Shown piece after piece: positions 1 to 11,361 of a stretch of 64,000 bases of DNA. Both the position numbers and the translations under genes were made by a program. Source of the DNA: Sitta carolinensis. Taxonomy: Eukaryota > Chordata > Aves > Passeriformes > Sittidae. Each line of letters opens with the position of its first letter. Position 1 is the stretch's first letter. A model generated the notes under the pieces. It worked only from the letters and a program-made list of their open reading frames with translations. It searched no databases and was not told the origin of the DNA. Where the stretch lies: the NCBI GenBank assembly GCA_032173965.1, contig CM063284.1:100874410-100938409 (forward strand), given 5' to 3'.

Positions 1-3000
1 TGGCTAAATTGTTCCACTCATCTTCTGCCTCTCTAGATTTGCTTTTTCTATCAATTTATCCTCTGTGAATATTAAATAGTTGCCTTTTCTGTTTCTCATA
101 GTGCAGTTTACCCCCAGTTCAAATAATGTAAAACATTGGTCGTTTACCTTGTTTATTCGTTTGTCAGATGGCCTTGTCTATCTTGTACTATTTCCTTCTA
201 TGTGGACAGCGTTCTGGTAAGTTTCTGTTGTCTCTGCTGTCTGCTTGAGTTTCTTTTGTGAAATGACATATCTGATACATCTGACACATTGTCATTGACT
301 GATCAATGAATTTGAGGACTAGAGATCATTATATAATGTGTTAAGAACTGGATTTTCAAGCTGAGGTCCAGTCTGCATCCAAGATATTTTTTTTTCTGAA
401 TGCTTCATGGCCTTTAAAATACACAGGTACAGACTTTTTCAAGTCTCACTTTTCACTGGGCTCATTGATCTGTTTAGAATCTACTTCAAGACAGCTGAAT
501 CGGCAAAACTGGAAGTGCAGCAAACTGAATATACCTGGATGTAGTTTTGCCACCAGAGAAATCACAAAGTGCTATTGTGTCTCCTGTCAGTTTGGCAGCT
601 TTAAATCTGCATTCAGACTATTTTAGGGCTGACACCAATATGTTTGCTAGCTTGCCTCCCTTCAACAATACGAGAGAAACTGAAGATTCTGTTTATGTAA
701 AACAAAAGCAAGAGAACACCATAAGCTCTTTCTGTAGGAAGATTCTGTGCAACTAATAAGAAAGTAAAAAGAAAAGAACAAGGTGGAGAGTAAAGCAATC
801 CCAGATAACTTAGCACACTTTGTGGAGTATCTATCCTGGTGTACCAGGACACTGTGTCAAAAGAGGTCTGTGGAGACTGAGGACAGAATAAAAACAACTT
901 CTTCCTCTCATATGAGGAACAGAAAAAGCCAGTACTTCCTGTATTTAATGTTTAAGACCCCTCTCAATGTTTACTAGGTAACTTAATTTTACTTTTCACA
1001 CCTATTTTTAAACACCTATTAAGTCCCATTTAGCCCCTTGGCATTAACAAGGTATGTTGCAAATAAGAAAGATTAATATGATGCAAAATTAATAATTGTG
1101 TTTGTTAAGCCTCTTATTCTCATGTCAAGTTAAATACTCCTAAGAAGAAATTTATTTTTTATTCTCTAGAAATAAGGAATTTTTAAGAGAAAAACTATAA
1201 AACTCTAAAGAAAAATGTTTTTCTTTAAAAAAATCCTTAAATGGAAAAGTAAAAGACACTTACTTCGTTGAAAATATTTCATATATTTGGAGCTATATAT
1301 ATTTACAGAGTTCTAAAGCTATACTTATTTCATAGCTTTTTGGACCACTTTATGGTTGTGTATCTGCCTTCTATGGTAGATATTTTATGACTTCAGTTTT
1401 CCTGTAGAATAAGTTACGCAAGTATTTATGCAACAGCTTCCCTTGACGTGCTGTGAGAAGTCCAACAGTGAACCACTCAACAGCGTATGTTTCAGCAACC
1501 TGAAGGCTCAAAGCCATAAATCAGATAGGATCTGTTTGTTGGCCCATATTTTTAAAAAGAAATATTATACTATATTCGTTGGGTTTTTTTAGTGACTTCT
1601 GTCTCTCAAACATTATGTGTCTGAGAGCAGAGCTGTACTTCTGGGCTTGCCCTGTTGCCTACTGGGCTTGCCATGTTCATTTCAACATCCTGAAAACTGA
1701 AAGATTCATTTTCCAGATGTGCTTTCTGTCAGCCTGGGACATCTTGAAGGGTGACTGCTGGGAGGAACTCAGTTCTCCAAGGGGTGTCCACATTCTGGGC
1801 TGATAAAGTCAAGAACATACAGTGGAAAATGACAAGAGGGAGTCTTTCAATGAATGCCCCCTCCTCATTGCTTTTGTCTTTTTTTATATGCCACTGGCAA
1901 AATCTGCCTTGTTCACGTGTTTTGTCTGTGCCTTGTTTATCTCCTAGTTGCCTCAATAAATATTGTTCTCCTAAATTTATATTTTCTTTGTCAACCTTCT
2001 AGTTAGCCAGCCTGAACCTCTTATGTGAGCTCTCAGACCAACCCTCTGTCCAAGCTGTATTTTTGGAAGATACTCTATGAGGTTTTAGAGCAAAGAAGCA
2101 GCCCTGTATGATCCTGCCTCTTATTCTAGGCTGGGATGAACCTGTCAGATGCTCCTAATTTAGAGGCAGGCTTCACATTAAAGGAAGAACTCAGATCTAT
2201 GTAATTCCTAAAATAAAAGGAGTGTCAAAGGAGGGAGAAAAGCTTCTCCCAACTGCTTGTGTGCCTCATTTCCCGAAAAAGTGCGGGCTCAGAAGTGAAG
2301 GTGGGTGAGCTCTGACAACTTCTTCCAGTGGCCCTGGTTCCAAATTTGGTCATCATCCATCCCAGATGTGAATGAGCATGACAGGCAGTCTGTGGGGGAA
2401 GAAAGGGGTGGATTTTGAAACAGGCTATTGCAAAGCTGCCTCCAGATCTAACCAGACTCAGATCACATTCCAGAAGAGGTCTTAGGAGCTAGAAACACTC
2501 AACACATGTTAAGCCTTTGGCAGAGGTTTTTAGAAAACTGATTGTCTCTCCTGCTGCTGGGAAGCCAAAGTGTATATTCTGATAAATATCATAAAAGATG
2601 AGTACCTGCAAACAGGCCAGGGTGTTTTATGTGTGTCCCTTCATCTTCTAAAGGGAAACAAAGACTTATGGAAGAAAAATCATTACTTTATCAAAACTTT
2701 CTCACCTACACAGGCCATCATTTTCAATTGTGTGACATACAGACACCTCTTGCACTTGTGTACCTCTTTCTTCCACATTTTAAGAGGTTCAGAAAATACT
2801 TGATGGCTGCTAGGACTGTGGAAAAACCAGTCTGTAGGAAAAATCTCTAAATGGGTTGGAATTGAAATCATGAGATGATAATTCTCCATTTGTGATGTCC
2901 AGCTACACAGAGCACATAACTTTTCTTGCATAAATCATCTAGGAAACAACACCAATGGCACCGTACCAAAAAGGATTATGTTGAAAATATATTTATGTTT

Positions 3001-3458
3001 CGTAACCTGATGCACAAACAAAATGTTAATTGTAAAAACTTAATTAATTTTGTTTTGTTTTGTTTGTGATTTATTTTACTTCAGTTAACCATGCTGTAAC
3101 AACAATAAACTTTACTTCCAGAAGACTAGCAGACAGGGGCTCTGAAATAGAATATCCTTTGTCTAGCAGAATTGAAGTTTGTTACAACTCTCATGTAATA
3201 CTACTGATTGAGAAAATTGCCATAGTAGGAGAACTCAGCTGTAGTAATTTATTTTGTATATTCTAAATTGGCTTGTACTTTTCTAGTATTAAATCAGAAA
3301 TTTAAGATGGGTTTTTCAACTATATGAAAGCATAAAAATATTTTTGGCTAGCCAGGAAGAAATAATATTCTCAGAGGATCCTTGCTTTCTATATAGGACA
3401 AATTTTTATATAACCTATCCTCAAGAGTGTGAAATATGACCAGTTTTCCTAAAGAGGT
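1..3458. other. AT-rich unique sequence, no gene recognised
   Basis: Both strands carry only short open frames (under about 95 codons) with no recognisable domain, no strong exon-like splice pair and no repeat family I can name. A slightly more GC-balanced patch lies around 2240-2480, but it holds no convincing coding frame. This is best read as intergenic or intronic DNA. Confidence 0.6.
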
Positions 3459-3562
3459 GGAAAGGTAGAAATAAAAGAATAGAATAAAGCAAGTAATATT
3501 GTGCATTGATGGAAAGGTAGAAATAAAAGAATGGAATAAAGCAAATAATATTGTGCATTGAT
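3459..3562. repeat. Tandem duplication of a 52-bp unit (two copies)
   Basis: Copy 1 is 3459-3510 and copy 2 is 3511-3562, directly abutting. Both begin ggaaaggtagaaataaaaga and end ttgtgcattgat, and they differ at only two positions (A/G changes in the middle of the unit). The high identity in otherwise unique sequence points to a fairly recent local duplication. No known repeat family is recognised in the unit. Confidence 0.93.
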
Positions 3563-3787
3563 TACTTTGTGCTTACTTCTGTTTTCAGCCATGCTCAGAC
3601 TGTAAAAGTCATAAACAGATACTTGAAAAATCCCACTGTTACATATGAAAACAAAACAAAGAGCTCTTTCCCTTACAGTGTTTTCAAATAAAGTTTAAAA
3701 GCAATAGGGCTTTTCTGTATTGACATTATGAGTTTTGTTTTTAAAGCTGAGTCCCAAAAGAATTGTGAACCTCTCACGGTAGCTTAC

Positions 3788-4013
3788 CTTCCATAAAGCT
3801 TTAAATGTTTTTTTCTCAGGCGTATACTTTCTACTGGCAACTTCTTGTGGTTTAGGAGAGGCACAGTCAAGCATCTGTGTAGCTTTTTGCTTTTTCTTAG
3901 TCGTGCTTTTAAAGACATAAAGAATTAACTCTGCTCCACCGCTCATATATCTGCTTTCTGGAAGAACCATGCCTCTGAAATGTCTCCTGTATTTTCCTTC
4001 ATCCCACTGTTTC
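3788..4013 (-). CDS. Candidate internal coding exon of an unidentified minus-strand gene
   Basis: What is seen: on the minus strand an open frame of 186 codons (4255 to 3695), the longest in the window, contains an exon-like unit. A pyrimidine-rich tract ending in CTTTCTCTTAG abuts position 4013, and the frame then stays open for 75 codons to 3788, where GGAAG is followed by the donor GTAAGCT. The exon would start with one base of a split codon and end on a complete codon. The product begins KQWDEGKYRRHFRGMVLPES, is rich in Lys in its second half (KSTTKKKQK) and ends KTFKALWK. The hydrophobic residues of the longer ORF lie upstream of the acceptor and are probably just translated pyrimidine tract. 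I do not recognise the family. Alternative acceptors exist further upstream near 4131 and 4090. It could be a chance ORF or a decayed exon; no partner exons were identified. Confidence 0.35.
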
Positions 4014-7000
4014 CTAAGAGAAAGATGACATCTATCGTGAATAAATTTTAGTCTTAGTAAAGGGTACTTCAGATCCACAAAGATTCTGTACCAAAACAAT
4101 GTTACATGAAGCAGTAAAATGGGTATAATTCCTACAGCAAAGATCAACACCCACACACAAAGATTAGGAGAGTTGAAATGGCTTTGTTTGTTAATGATAT
4201 ATTTAGTCCTTAATATTTTCCTCTTTGGACATTGGATATATTTTTCAAAGTGCATCTCCTATTTCTTCTCATCACTTTGCATTCCTAGTTTCCCCTATGC
4301 TGGACTAGTATATCAGGAGGAACAAAGAGACTTTGCTTATCTCTCTGCTAGGAAAATTTAGTGATACACACATGCAATTAGTTTTATGCAATCTTTGTTA
4401 AAGTCCTTTGTTTCAAGCTTTTTGTTTTTGAGCCCTTTTGGTTTTGGAATAAGTCCAAGCCTCATCCATTAAAAATTTTCCTTAAAACTTGATGAAGTTT
4501 TGGACAACAAAGATAACGGTTGCTTCTGCTACAATTTCATGTGATTAACTGAGCTCCCTCATTATTCCCTGCACAGTATGTGAAGGCATTATTCTTTATT
4601 GCCACCTAAAAACTAGGTACTATTGCTGACATACAGCTCTGTTTTGTATACTCAAGTTATTTCCTGTTGGATCAAATGACACACAGAGAAGTCAATGAAT
4701 GCACTATGGATATTTGCTGTAAGCAAAATCTTTTTTTAGAATTGCAGTTGGGAGGATTTATCTTCTCTTTACTCACCAGTCACTCAGTTTCACCTGCACA
4801 TAAATTAGGAAGAAAATGTGTGTTAAACCAGAAATCAAGAAATTTTGTCTGTGCTCAAGGAAACATAACAAAAATATATATCTATCTAGAGGCAGCTAAT
4901 TTTCTGCAATTTTAAAGTCAAGGCTACACAACAGGGTAGCATTTCAGGTAAGACATGCTGCATCAATAAAATATCTAATGCAGAATAAACAATGCTGAAA
5001 GAATGGAACACATTTAATCATTCCTGATTGTGGATGACACAACAAATTCCATGTAGATAATTAGAGAAGAGATTATTTGATTATTTGTAGTCATATGGGT
5101 TACTGTGGAGAGATAACATTTAAAAAACATAACTGTCTATGTTTCTTTTTCAATATACTTGAACTCTTATTGACATATTAATTTCTAATATCATTATTTT
5201 TGTGGAGAGGGCTCAAGAAGTAGAATATAAAATTTATAATAAAATTTGCTAGTGTGGTTTACAGATCAAAGAGCTTTGATGAACAGCCAAAGGTTCTTGC
5301 TGTTATTTACTAGAGGTTTAAAATTCTGCAGCATAGCATTCGTATTCCTATGCCCTCAAAAACTTTCACAAAGGCCAATCACCCATAGAGCTGCATCAAA
5401 ACTGTTGCTTTGAAACCACTGTTGGTTTTACACCATGGCTCTCAGGTTAGGTATCTTTCCTCCTTTCCAGTCCCCATCAATTCCCCATCTTGCAATTCTT
5501 GTGGGTGTTTTAATTACAAGGAGATATTATTTTTTGTTAATACTTTCTGGTTTGGATATATGAATGAGAATTTATTTCAAGTCTTATAGGGAAATTTAAA
5601 TAAATAAAATATTGTCTTCAGTTTTAACGTGTTTCCTCATGTGCAAATTTTGCCTGGGAATATATAATACGTTCAAAAGAAATTCTAGCACTTCCTACGT
5701 TGAACAACAGGAACACAATAGTTTATAAAAAAGGTTTTGAAAAAAAAAAAAATTAACTTATGTTTCTGCAAATCATCATCAATTTTCTTGACCAAGTAGT
5801 TCCTGCATTCAATCTACACTTGTAAATAAAGCCACTCCAGAAAATTTGCCTTTTTAAGTGCATGGAGATTAAAGAAACAAAAATACTTTGCTCCTCACAT
5901 ACCTTTACACCTCTTTTACACCAATAATTATTGTCCTTTACCAGGAGCTTCCTTCAATTTCCATTAAATTAATGGAAATTAATTAAATTGATTAATGGTG
6001 TGAAAGGCTGTCTAGTCAAAGTGGTCTCTAATTTTGATGGAAGAAAAGTGGTTTGTAGAAGGAGGATTTAAAAAAAACCCATTACACACTTACAAGTCAC
6101 TAGCTCTTCCATGGTATGGGATCCATGTTTGTCTTTGGCGAATGTCAGTGGCATTCCTCCTACTACTTTATTTGACATCTGTCAATGTCTCTGAAAAAAC
6201 CTGCCATCTTCTCTGAATAGTCTGGTTTTCTCTTATTCCCAAGGTTGGCTAGAAGTTGAAATGATACACTGTCCTAGGCTGAAAACTAGTAATGTTTTGT
6301 GTGCTCATTATTCTTATGGGGGTCATTTTCTTTTAAATTCATTCAAATATTTCTTGAGTTATCTTTTCTAAAATAATTGTCCTCCAAAATTACCCTTTAA
6401 GCTCAGTAATGATATGAGCTGTAAATGTTCAAGATGCTGAGACTGAAGAAGGCAAACTAAGCTTAAACTCCCTCTCCAAGCTGCATGCTGAGTTACAGCC
6501 CTCCATGGAGCCTGCACACACTGTTATCACTCCTCATCCCAGATTTTTCAGAATTGCACAGTGAAGGATTTTACGTCACTTTTGCAGAGTGTTGCAATGA
6601 GACCGAAGACATTAAGGAATCTTGCATAGCAGGCTGCTGGGCTGCTGAGATTAGCTTGAGCTTTGTCATTACAGATTTGGTTTGCACAGTTCGTGGCCAT
6701 ACTTTATGCTCTATTGATAAAACATATGTTTGTTTGTTCTACGTCTTCATCATGCACTTAAACATTGAGACATTATTGAATGCTTTCAGGCCTGCCCTCA
6801 GTGGCTCATCAAACTGAAAGTCTGATAGCGTAATAATTCAAAACATTAGTATATGCCTCTTAATGCAGTTTAAAATGTCCGTGGTAAAATACAGCGAAAA
6901 GGATTATGTATTTAAACCCTTCTGGGCCTCCTCTGGGCGTGTGGCAGGGCTGAGCAGGCCCACTGGCAGTGGCAGCCATGTGCTCTGCAGCTGGACTCCA

Positions 7001-7084
7001 TCCAGGGGCTCCCTCTCCCTAGCCCAGCGCCTCACCCACAGCTGACACTAGAGCTTTTCCAGCTCTTTCCCTCCTTTCTCCTTT
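4014..7084. other. AT-rich unique sequence, no gene recognised
   Basis: There are no recognised genes or repeats. Short A-tracts occur near 5740 and an AT-rich, partly palindromic stretch at 5960-5995. A plus-strand ORF of 110 codons at 6485-6817 has no domain features and no matching splice signals, so it is not called. Base composition becomes GC-richer from about 6930, leading into the CpG island. Confidence 0.55.
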
Positions 7085-7540
7085 CCTAATTGCGCCATTA
7101 GATGTGCACATGCAAGGTGTGGTGCGTAAAGTACCCGCTGGCCTTTGCGGAGAACCGGGGGGAGAGAGCAGTAAACGGAGCAGCGAGCTCAACGAGAAAG
7201 GCAGAGATTCTCTCTCCTGGCTGCGGGAGAGTCTCTGCTCTGGTGCGGGAGCAGCTCCTCCTCCTCCTCCGCCTTCGGTGGCTGTGGGGCTGTTTCTAAC
7301 ACCTTCCTGCCGCCGTTCATCCCTGCCAGGCGGTGTTTCGCCCCGTGTTTAGCTGTGTTTTCCAGCGGTCCCCAAGTGGGCTCTGGGCTCGGCCGTGTCC
7401 GGGAAGGGCTGCAGGCGGCGCGGGGCGGCCTTGGCGCCCCTCACGGAGGCTGCAGCCCCGGGCCCTGGGCACCTGCGCCCAGAGCGAAAAAAGGACAATA
7501 AACTGGTGAACTTCGTCACTGTGAACTGTAAGTAAAACGA
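7085..7540. promoter_or_regulatory. CpG island, candidate promoter / first exon region
   Basis: About 30 CpG dinucleotides occur between 7092 and 7540, densest at 7380-7430. The surrounding DNA is almost CpG-free. The island contains a GC box (ggggcgg at 7422-7428), CTC trinucleotide repeats near 7257-7271 and GC-rich runs. Known biology: unmethylated CpG islands in birds usually mark promoters. A strong plus-strand splice donor (gtgaact|gtaagt, intron start 7528) closes the island, fitting a first exon read to the right. A minus-strand donor-like site (gtgaggcg, near 7034) also exists, so transcription could run either way or both. There is no recognisable protein in the short ORFs here. Confidence 0.6.
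7528..7533 (+). other. Strong splice-donor motif at the edge of the CpG island
   Basis: The sequence gaact|gtaagtaaaac matches the vertebrate 5' splice-site consensus at positions +1 to +6. It directly follows the GC-rich block, as expected for a non-coding or 5'UTR first exon spliced to a distant exon. On the opposite strand the same bases read ttttacttacag, which is acceptor-like, so the direction is not proven. Confidence 0.4.
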
Positions 7541-7875
7541 AAGAAAAACCCCAGTTTGTCCTGTTTCAGCGAACAAACCTTTGAGTCTTTCAGTGCTGTT
7601 GTTTTGTTCGGCGCTGTGGTTAAAGCCCCCCTGAAAGGAAAGGATGTAGTTATGGCCCTAAGAGCTCTACAGTAAATGCTCTTTGCAATGATAAGGACCC
7701 TTTCAAGCACTGCAGGATCTGCCCTTTGCTCTGCAGAGGAATCATTACTGTCTTTTTATAGCCATGGATCCTGGATCCACCCAAATCCAGGATCTTGCTC
7801 AGAACTACTTGTTTCCTTTTGTCTGAGGTGAGGGCTAAACCACACATGGGATAATACCATATTTTCTGCAGGAAT

Positions 7876-7931
7876 ATAGGGCTGCGGGTTTTGTGTGTTT
7901 TGTTTTTGTTTTGGGGTTTTATTGTTTGGGT

Positions 7932-7963
<32 letters not shown>

Positions 7964-7970
7964 TTCCCCC
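7876..7970. repeat. (TTTTG)n-like simple repeat
   Basis: This is a T/G-rich low-complexity tract. Its purest part, about 7936-7960, is five TTTTG units; degenerate units lie upstream, and a T-run and C-run follow. It is a simple-sequence repeat with no coding content. Confidence 0.9.
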
Positions 7971-10850
7971 AATACTTGATACCTGATGGTTTAGCAGATC
8001 CTATTTATTTTGCTCCTCCAGCAGCTCCAGAGCAAGGACAGCAAATGGATCCAGGCAATCTACAATGCTAAACTTAGAAAGAGTTAGGAAAAGGACAAAA
8101 TCCTATTCCTATAACTATGCCCAAAGTACTCACATAGTGTGCTCACTGTTGCAGAACTGATTGCAAGAGATGTGAAATGCACTTAACAGTGGCTGGCACT
8201 GTTGTATCATTCCTGTATTTTTAAATCATCATTCCTGATGCTGTAATATTTAGGGATGGGTGAGATGGTTAAGACCACATGCATCTAACCTAAACATTTG
8301 AGGTTTGAAATAGTTTGGTTAGCTTGCCAGCTCCACTCCCAGTTTTCATATGCTCCAGCGCTTCCCTGTTGGAACAAATCCAGAAAGGGAAATATCAAAA
8401 TACCATGAGAGAGGCTGTTCTCTGCAATGTGGTGGCTCCACGCCAGTGACCTGTTAGCCCAGCAGCCAGATGAGCCATGGTCATAGGTAAAGCTTCAGTA
8501 CAATCCACAATGCACACCTTGTTCCACGGCTCTGCCTGGTTTTTCTAATGTGCATCTGTTGGAACTTAGAGATGAAGCTTAGAAAATATTCCTGAAATTG
8601 CAAATAGTAAATTGTGTATACTTTAAAGTAGGCATCATACTGATTATTATAGAAAAATCCAAAGTTGGAAACTAGAGACAATGGAAGTTTTTACTCGGAA
8701 TGCTAATATATACATGTCAGAGAAAAACACTTGATATGCCAAGACAAGTAATGTCATTCTTCAAAACAAAACTCTTTTTATTAAAGACACGTGATGGAAA
8801 ATTGAAGCATTTTCGTGACTATTTGAGGGACCTGGACAACTGACAGAACAAACTAAGATGACTTAGAGACTGTTTACAATAATTACCAATTAAAAACCCT
8901 TGTAAATTAGCATTGAAACAAAGAGAATTCTCAGAAGAATTTCTTATTTGATATAAAAAGCAGAACCTGCCTGAAGTATCTTGCTTAGTCCTGGATTTAG
9001 AATAAGTAAGTAAGAATAAACACTATTCATAACTGAATACTTTATCACCGAACATCTATATCTTTGTATCTCTATCTCTGTATAAATATTATATGAAAAT
9101 ATGGAGAACATAAAGAACAAGTGATGAACTTATCATAGTTTTGGTGCTTTTGGGACACCAGGTAAGGGTTTGTTGATGCTTTTGGTTTCCTTCTTTTTTG
9201 TTTTCTGTTTGGTAGAACTAGTTTTCCACTATGCTAGTAAAGGGTTGTATCACTGAACTCCTGCTTTAGTCCAGATGTGATCTTAAACCTAATCAATCAG
9301 TTTCTTCAGAACTTTGAAAGTTTTGGGGCTTTTGCTCAGCAGAAAATCTCTAGATCTCCTGGTGAACTTATGTGTCTTTGTAACCCTGATTTGGTGCGTG
9401 ATATTGCTGTTAATCAACTAGCTTGAGTATAACAGCAATTCTGTGTAACTCTCGTAATATCTACATCCCAGAGCAGCCACTTGCAGCTTCCTAAGAGAGA
9501 GGTGAAGGTGAGAACCTGTAGGATCTAATACCATTCTCATTAACTAAGAGAAAGACATATTCCCAGTGCATTTAAGAGAGGTGCCTGTGCTGTGTCCTTG
9601 TCTATAAGCTTGTTCATTTACTTAGAAATTTGCTTTTATTTGTTCTAAAATAGGTGTCTTGCTTTGTTAGAGAGGATACATGTTTGTAAAAAACACACCT
9701 TGTGTGTGAATGAAAGCTTTGGGCTGCTCCTCAGTGTTGTAATTAAAATTCTTGTAGCTATTGTTACTCTGTAGCAATGCGGGATGGTGATTTATTACAC
9801 CTCAGTTCTCCGAGAACAAAGTAAGAACTGGAAGCGCGATCTTCAAGTGGAGTGATGAATGGGAGAGGAAAAATGGAGAAGATGAGCAATGCACTGCAAG
9901 CACACATCCTTGCCTTCCATATACCTCGGGATAGAAAAGAGTGTTCTTACAAGTCTGAGACAAGTCTGCTGTTTCCAGTGAAAATTCAAAGCAGAACTGA
10001 GAAATCCTGATGCTATTTTTAGTATGGTCCAAGACTGATATTTGCTAATCACTCATGTCTAAAATTAAACCTCTAATTGCATGAATAAGTAACAGATTTA
10101 AACTGAAGTGGGAAGTACTCATCACTTTCAAGAGTCAGTCCTTTTGGAAAGAACGTAGATGAAAGATGTTGATGCTCAGCATGTAGAAAAGATGTAATTC
10201 AGAACAGGTCTAACTTGGGTCCAAATTTCATCCTCATTTTTTTATCCTGTCTTTAGGAATCTGCTGTCCTAGAGGTGGAGATTATGATTACTTTCTACTT
10301 TTTTTCATGAATCTACTTTCAGAACTAAGAGATTGTTGTCTGGACACTTTGTTTATGTTTTCTAATTGCTCTGAAAACGAACTATGCAGCTGGAGGTGAA
10401 AGACAAATGCAAACTGTCTTAATACTTGTTTATATTTTCTTTTCCTTTTATCTGATCTGTCTACCGCCATCTTCTTTACTAAGGTTTAGGAATCCTTATA
10501 TGAGTTCATCTGTCAAGGGTTATCCTTGTTCCTGTTCGACAGGAGCAATTTAGATCTGAACACATTTGATCTAAAGTCACTGCTCAGTTCATGAAAAACC
10601 TTGTTGTTTGCTGTGAAAAAGAAATAAATATTGAAGCTGTGGTTATAGGATTTTCATTACTTTCTGGGGGTACATATTTGGAACAGATGTGAATGGGCAG
10701 TCAGCCAGGTCTTGTCATCTGAGACGTGGCACATGGGCACTTTTTGGTATAAACTCTTTTAAATGTCAAATCATTCTGGCAGCGAACCAGGTTGACTCAT
10801 GCTACCAAATGACTTTTTAAAAAGACTCTTCTCCATTACAAAACTATACA
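7971..10850. other. Unique AT-rich sequence, no gene recognised
   Basis: Only short random-looking frames are present, and no repeat family is recognised. An isolated minus-strand ORF at 9802-10032 has no domain features. Confidence 0.55.
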
Positions 10851-11361
10851 GTTGTTGTGGGTTAATCCTGACAGGCAGCTAAGCACCACACAGCCACTTG
10901 CTCACTCCCTCTCCCTCTGCAGTAGGGTGAGGGAAGAGGAAAGGAAGAACAAAAGCAAGAAAACTCATGGGTCAGGATAAAAAATTATGTATGTAAAGGA
11001 GAAGTGGAAGAAAAGAAAAGAGATGATGCAAATGTAATCATGCATCAATTCCTGTGTTTAGATTGTTACTCAGTCAGTTCCCCAATGAAGTATGGCTCAC
11101 CTACCAAAAATCCACCCCTCTCCATTTTATTGCTGAGCATGATGTCATCAGCTGTGGTCAGCTGTCCTGGCTGTGTCCCCTCCCAGCCTCTTGGGCATCC
11201 CCAGCTTACTTGCAGGTGTGGCAGAGTGAGAAACAGAGAAAGCCTTGACACTGTTCAGAAAAAGCCAAAACACTGGTTTTGATCACAAATTCATAACACA
11301 GCACCATATTAGTGACTATGAAGAAAATTAACTCCAGCCCAGCAAGACCCAGGACAGTTGT
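10851..11361 (+). mobile_element. Solo LTR of an avian endogenous retrovirus with 5-bp target-site duplication
   Basis: The LTR proper is 10856-11356 (501 bp). It begins TGTGGGTTAATCCTGACAGG and ends in ...CAGGACA, i.e. the canonical TG...CA termini. It is flanked by the direct repeat gttgt at 10851-10855 and 11357-11361. Internal stretches I recognise from common bird LTRs include 'ccacttgctcactccctctc', 'gaaaactcatgggtcaggat', 'gtcagctgtcctggctgtgt' and 'gaagaaaattaactccagcc'. No retroviral internal region or second LTR is nearby, so it is a solo LTR left by LTR-LTR recombination. The 5-bp duplication suits an ERVL-type (class III) element, but the family assignment is from memory. It carries no coding capacity. 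Confidence 0.85.

Noticed and set aside
4119..4361. Plus-strand ORF opposite the long minus ORF
   Set aside because: It lies over the putative intron side of the minus exon, and its hydrophobic content is that expected from T-rich DNA.
7102..7352. Two overlapping plus-strand ORFs in the CpG island
   Set aside because: GC-rich DNA has few stops. The products are low-complexity (Leu/Arg and Pro runs) and match no family, so the stretch is better read as untranslated or promoter sequence.
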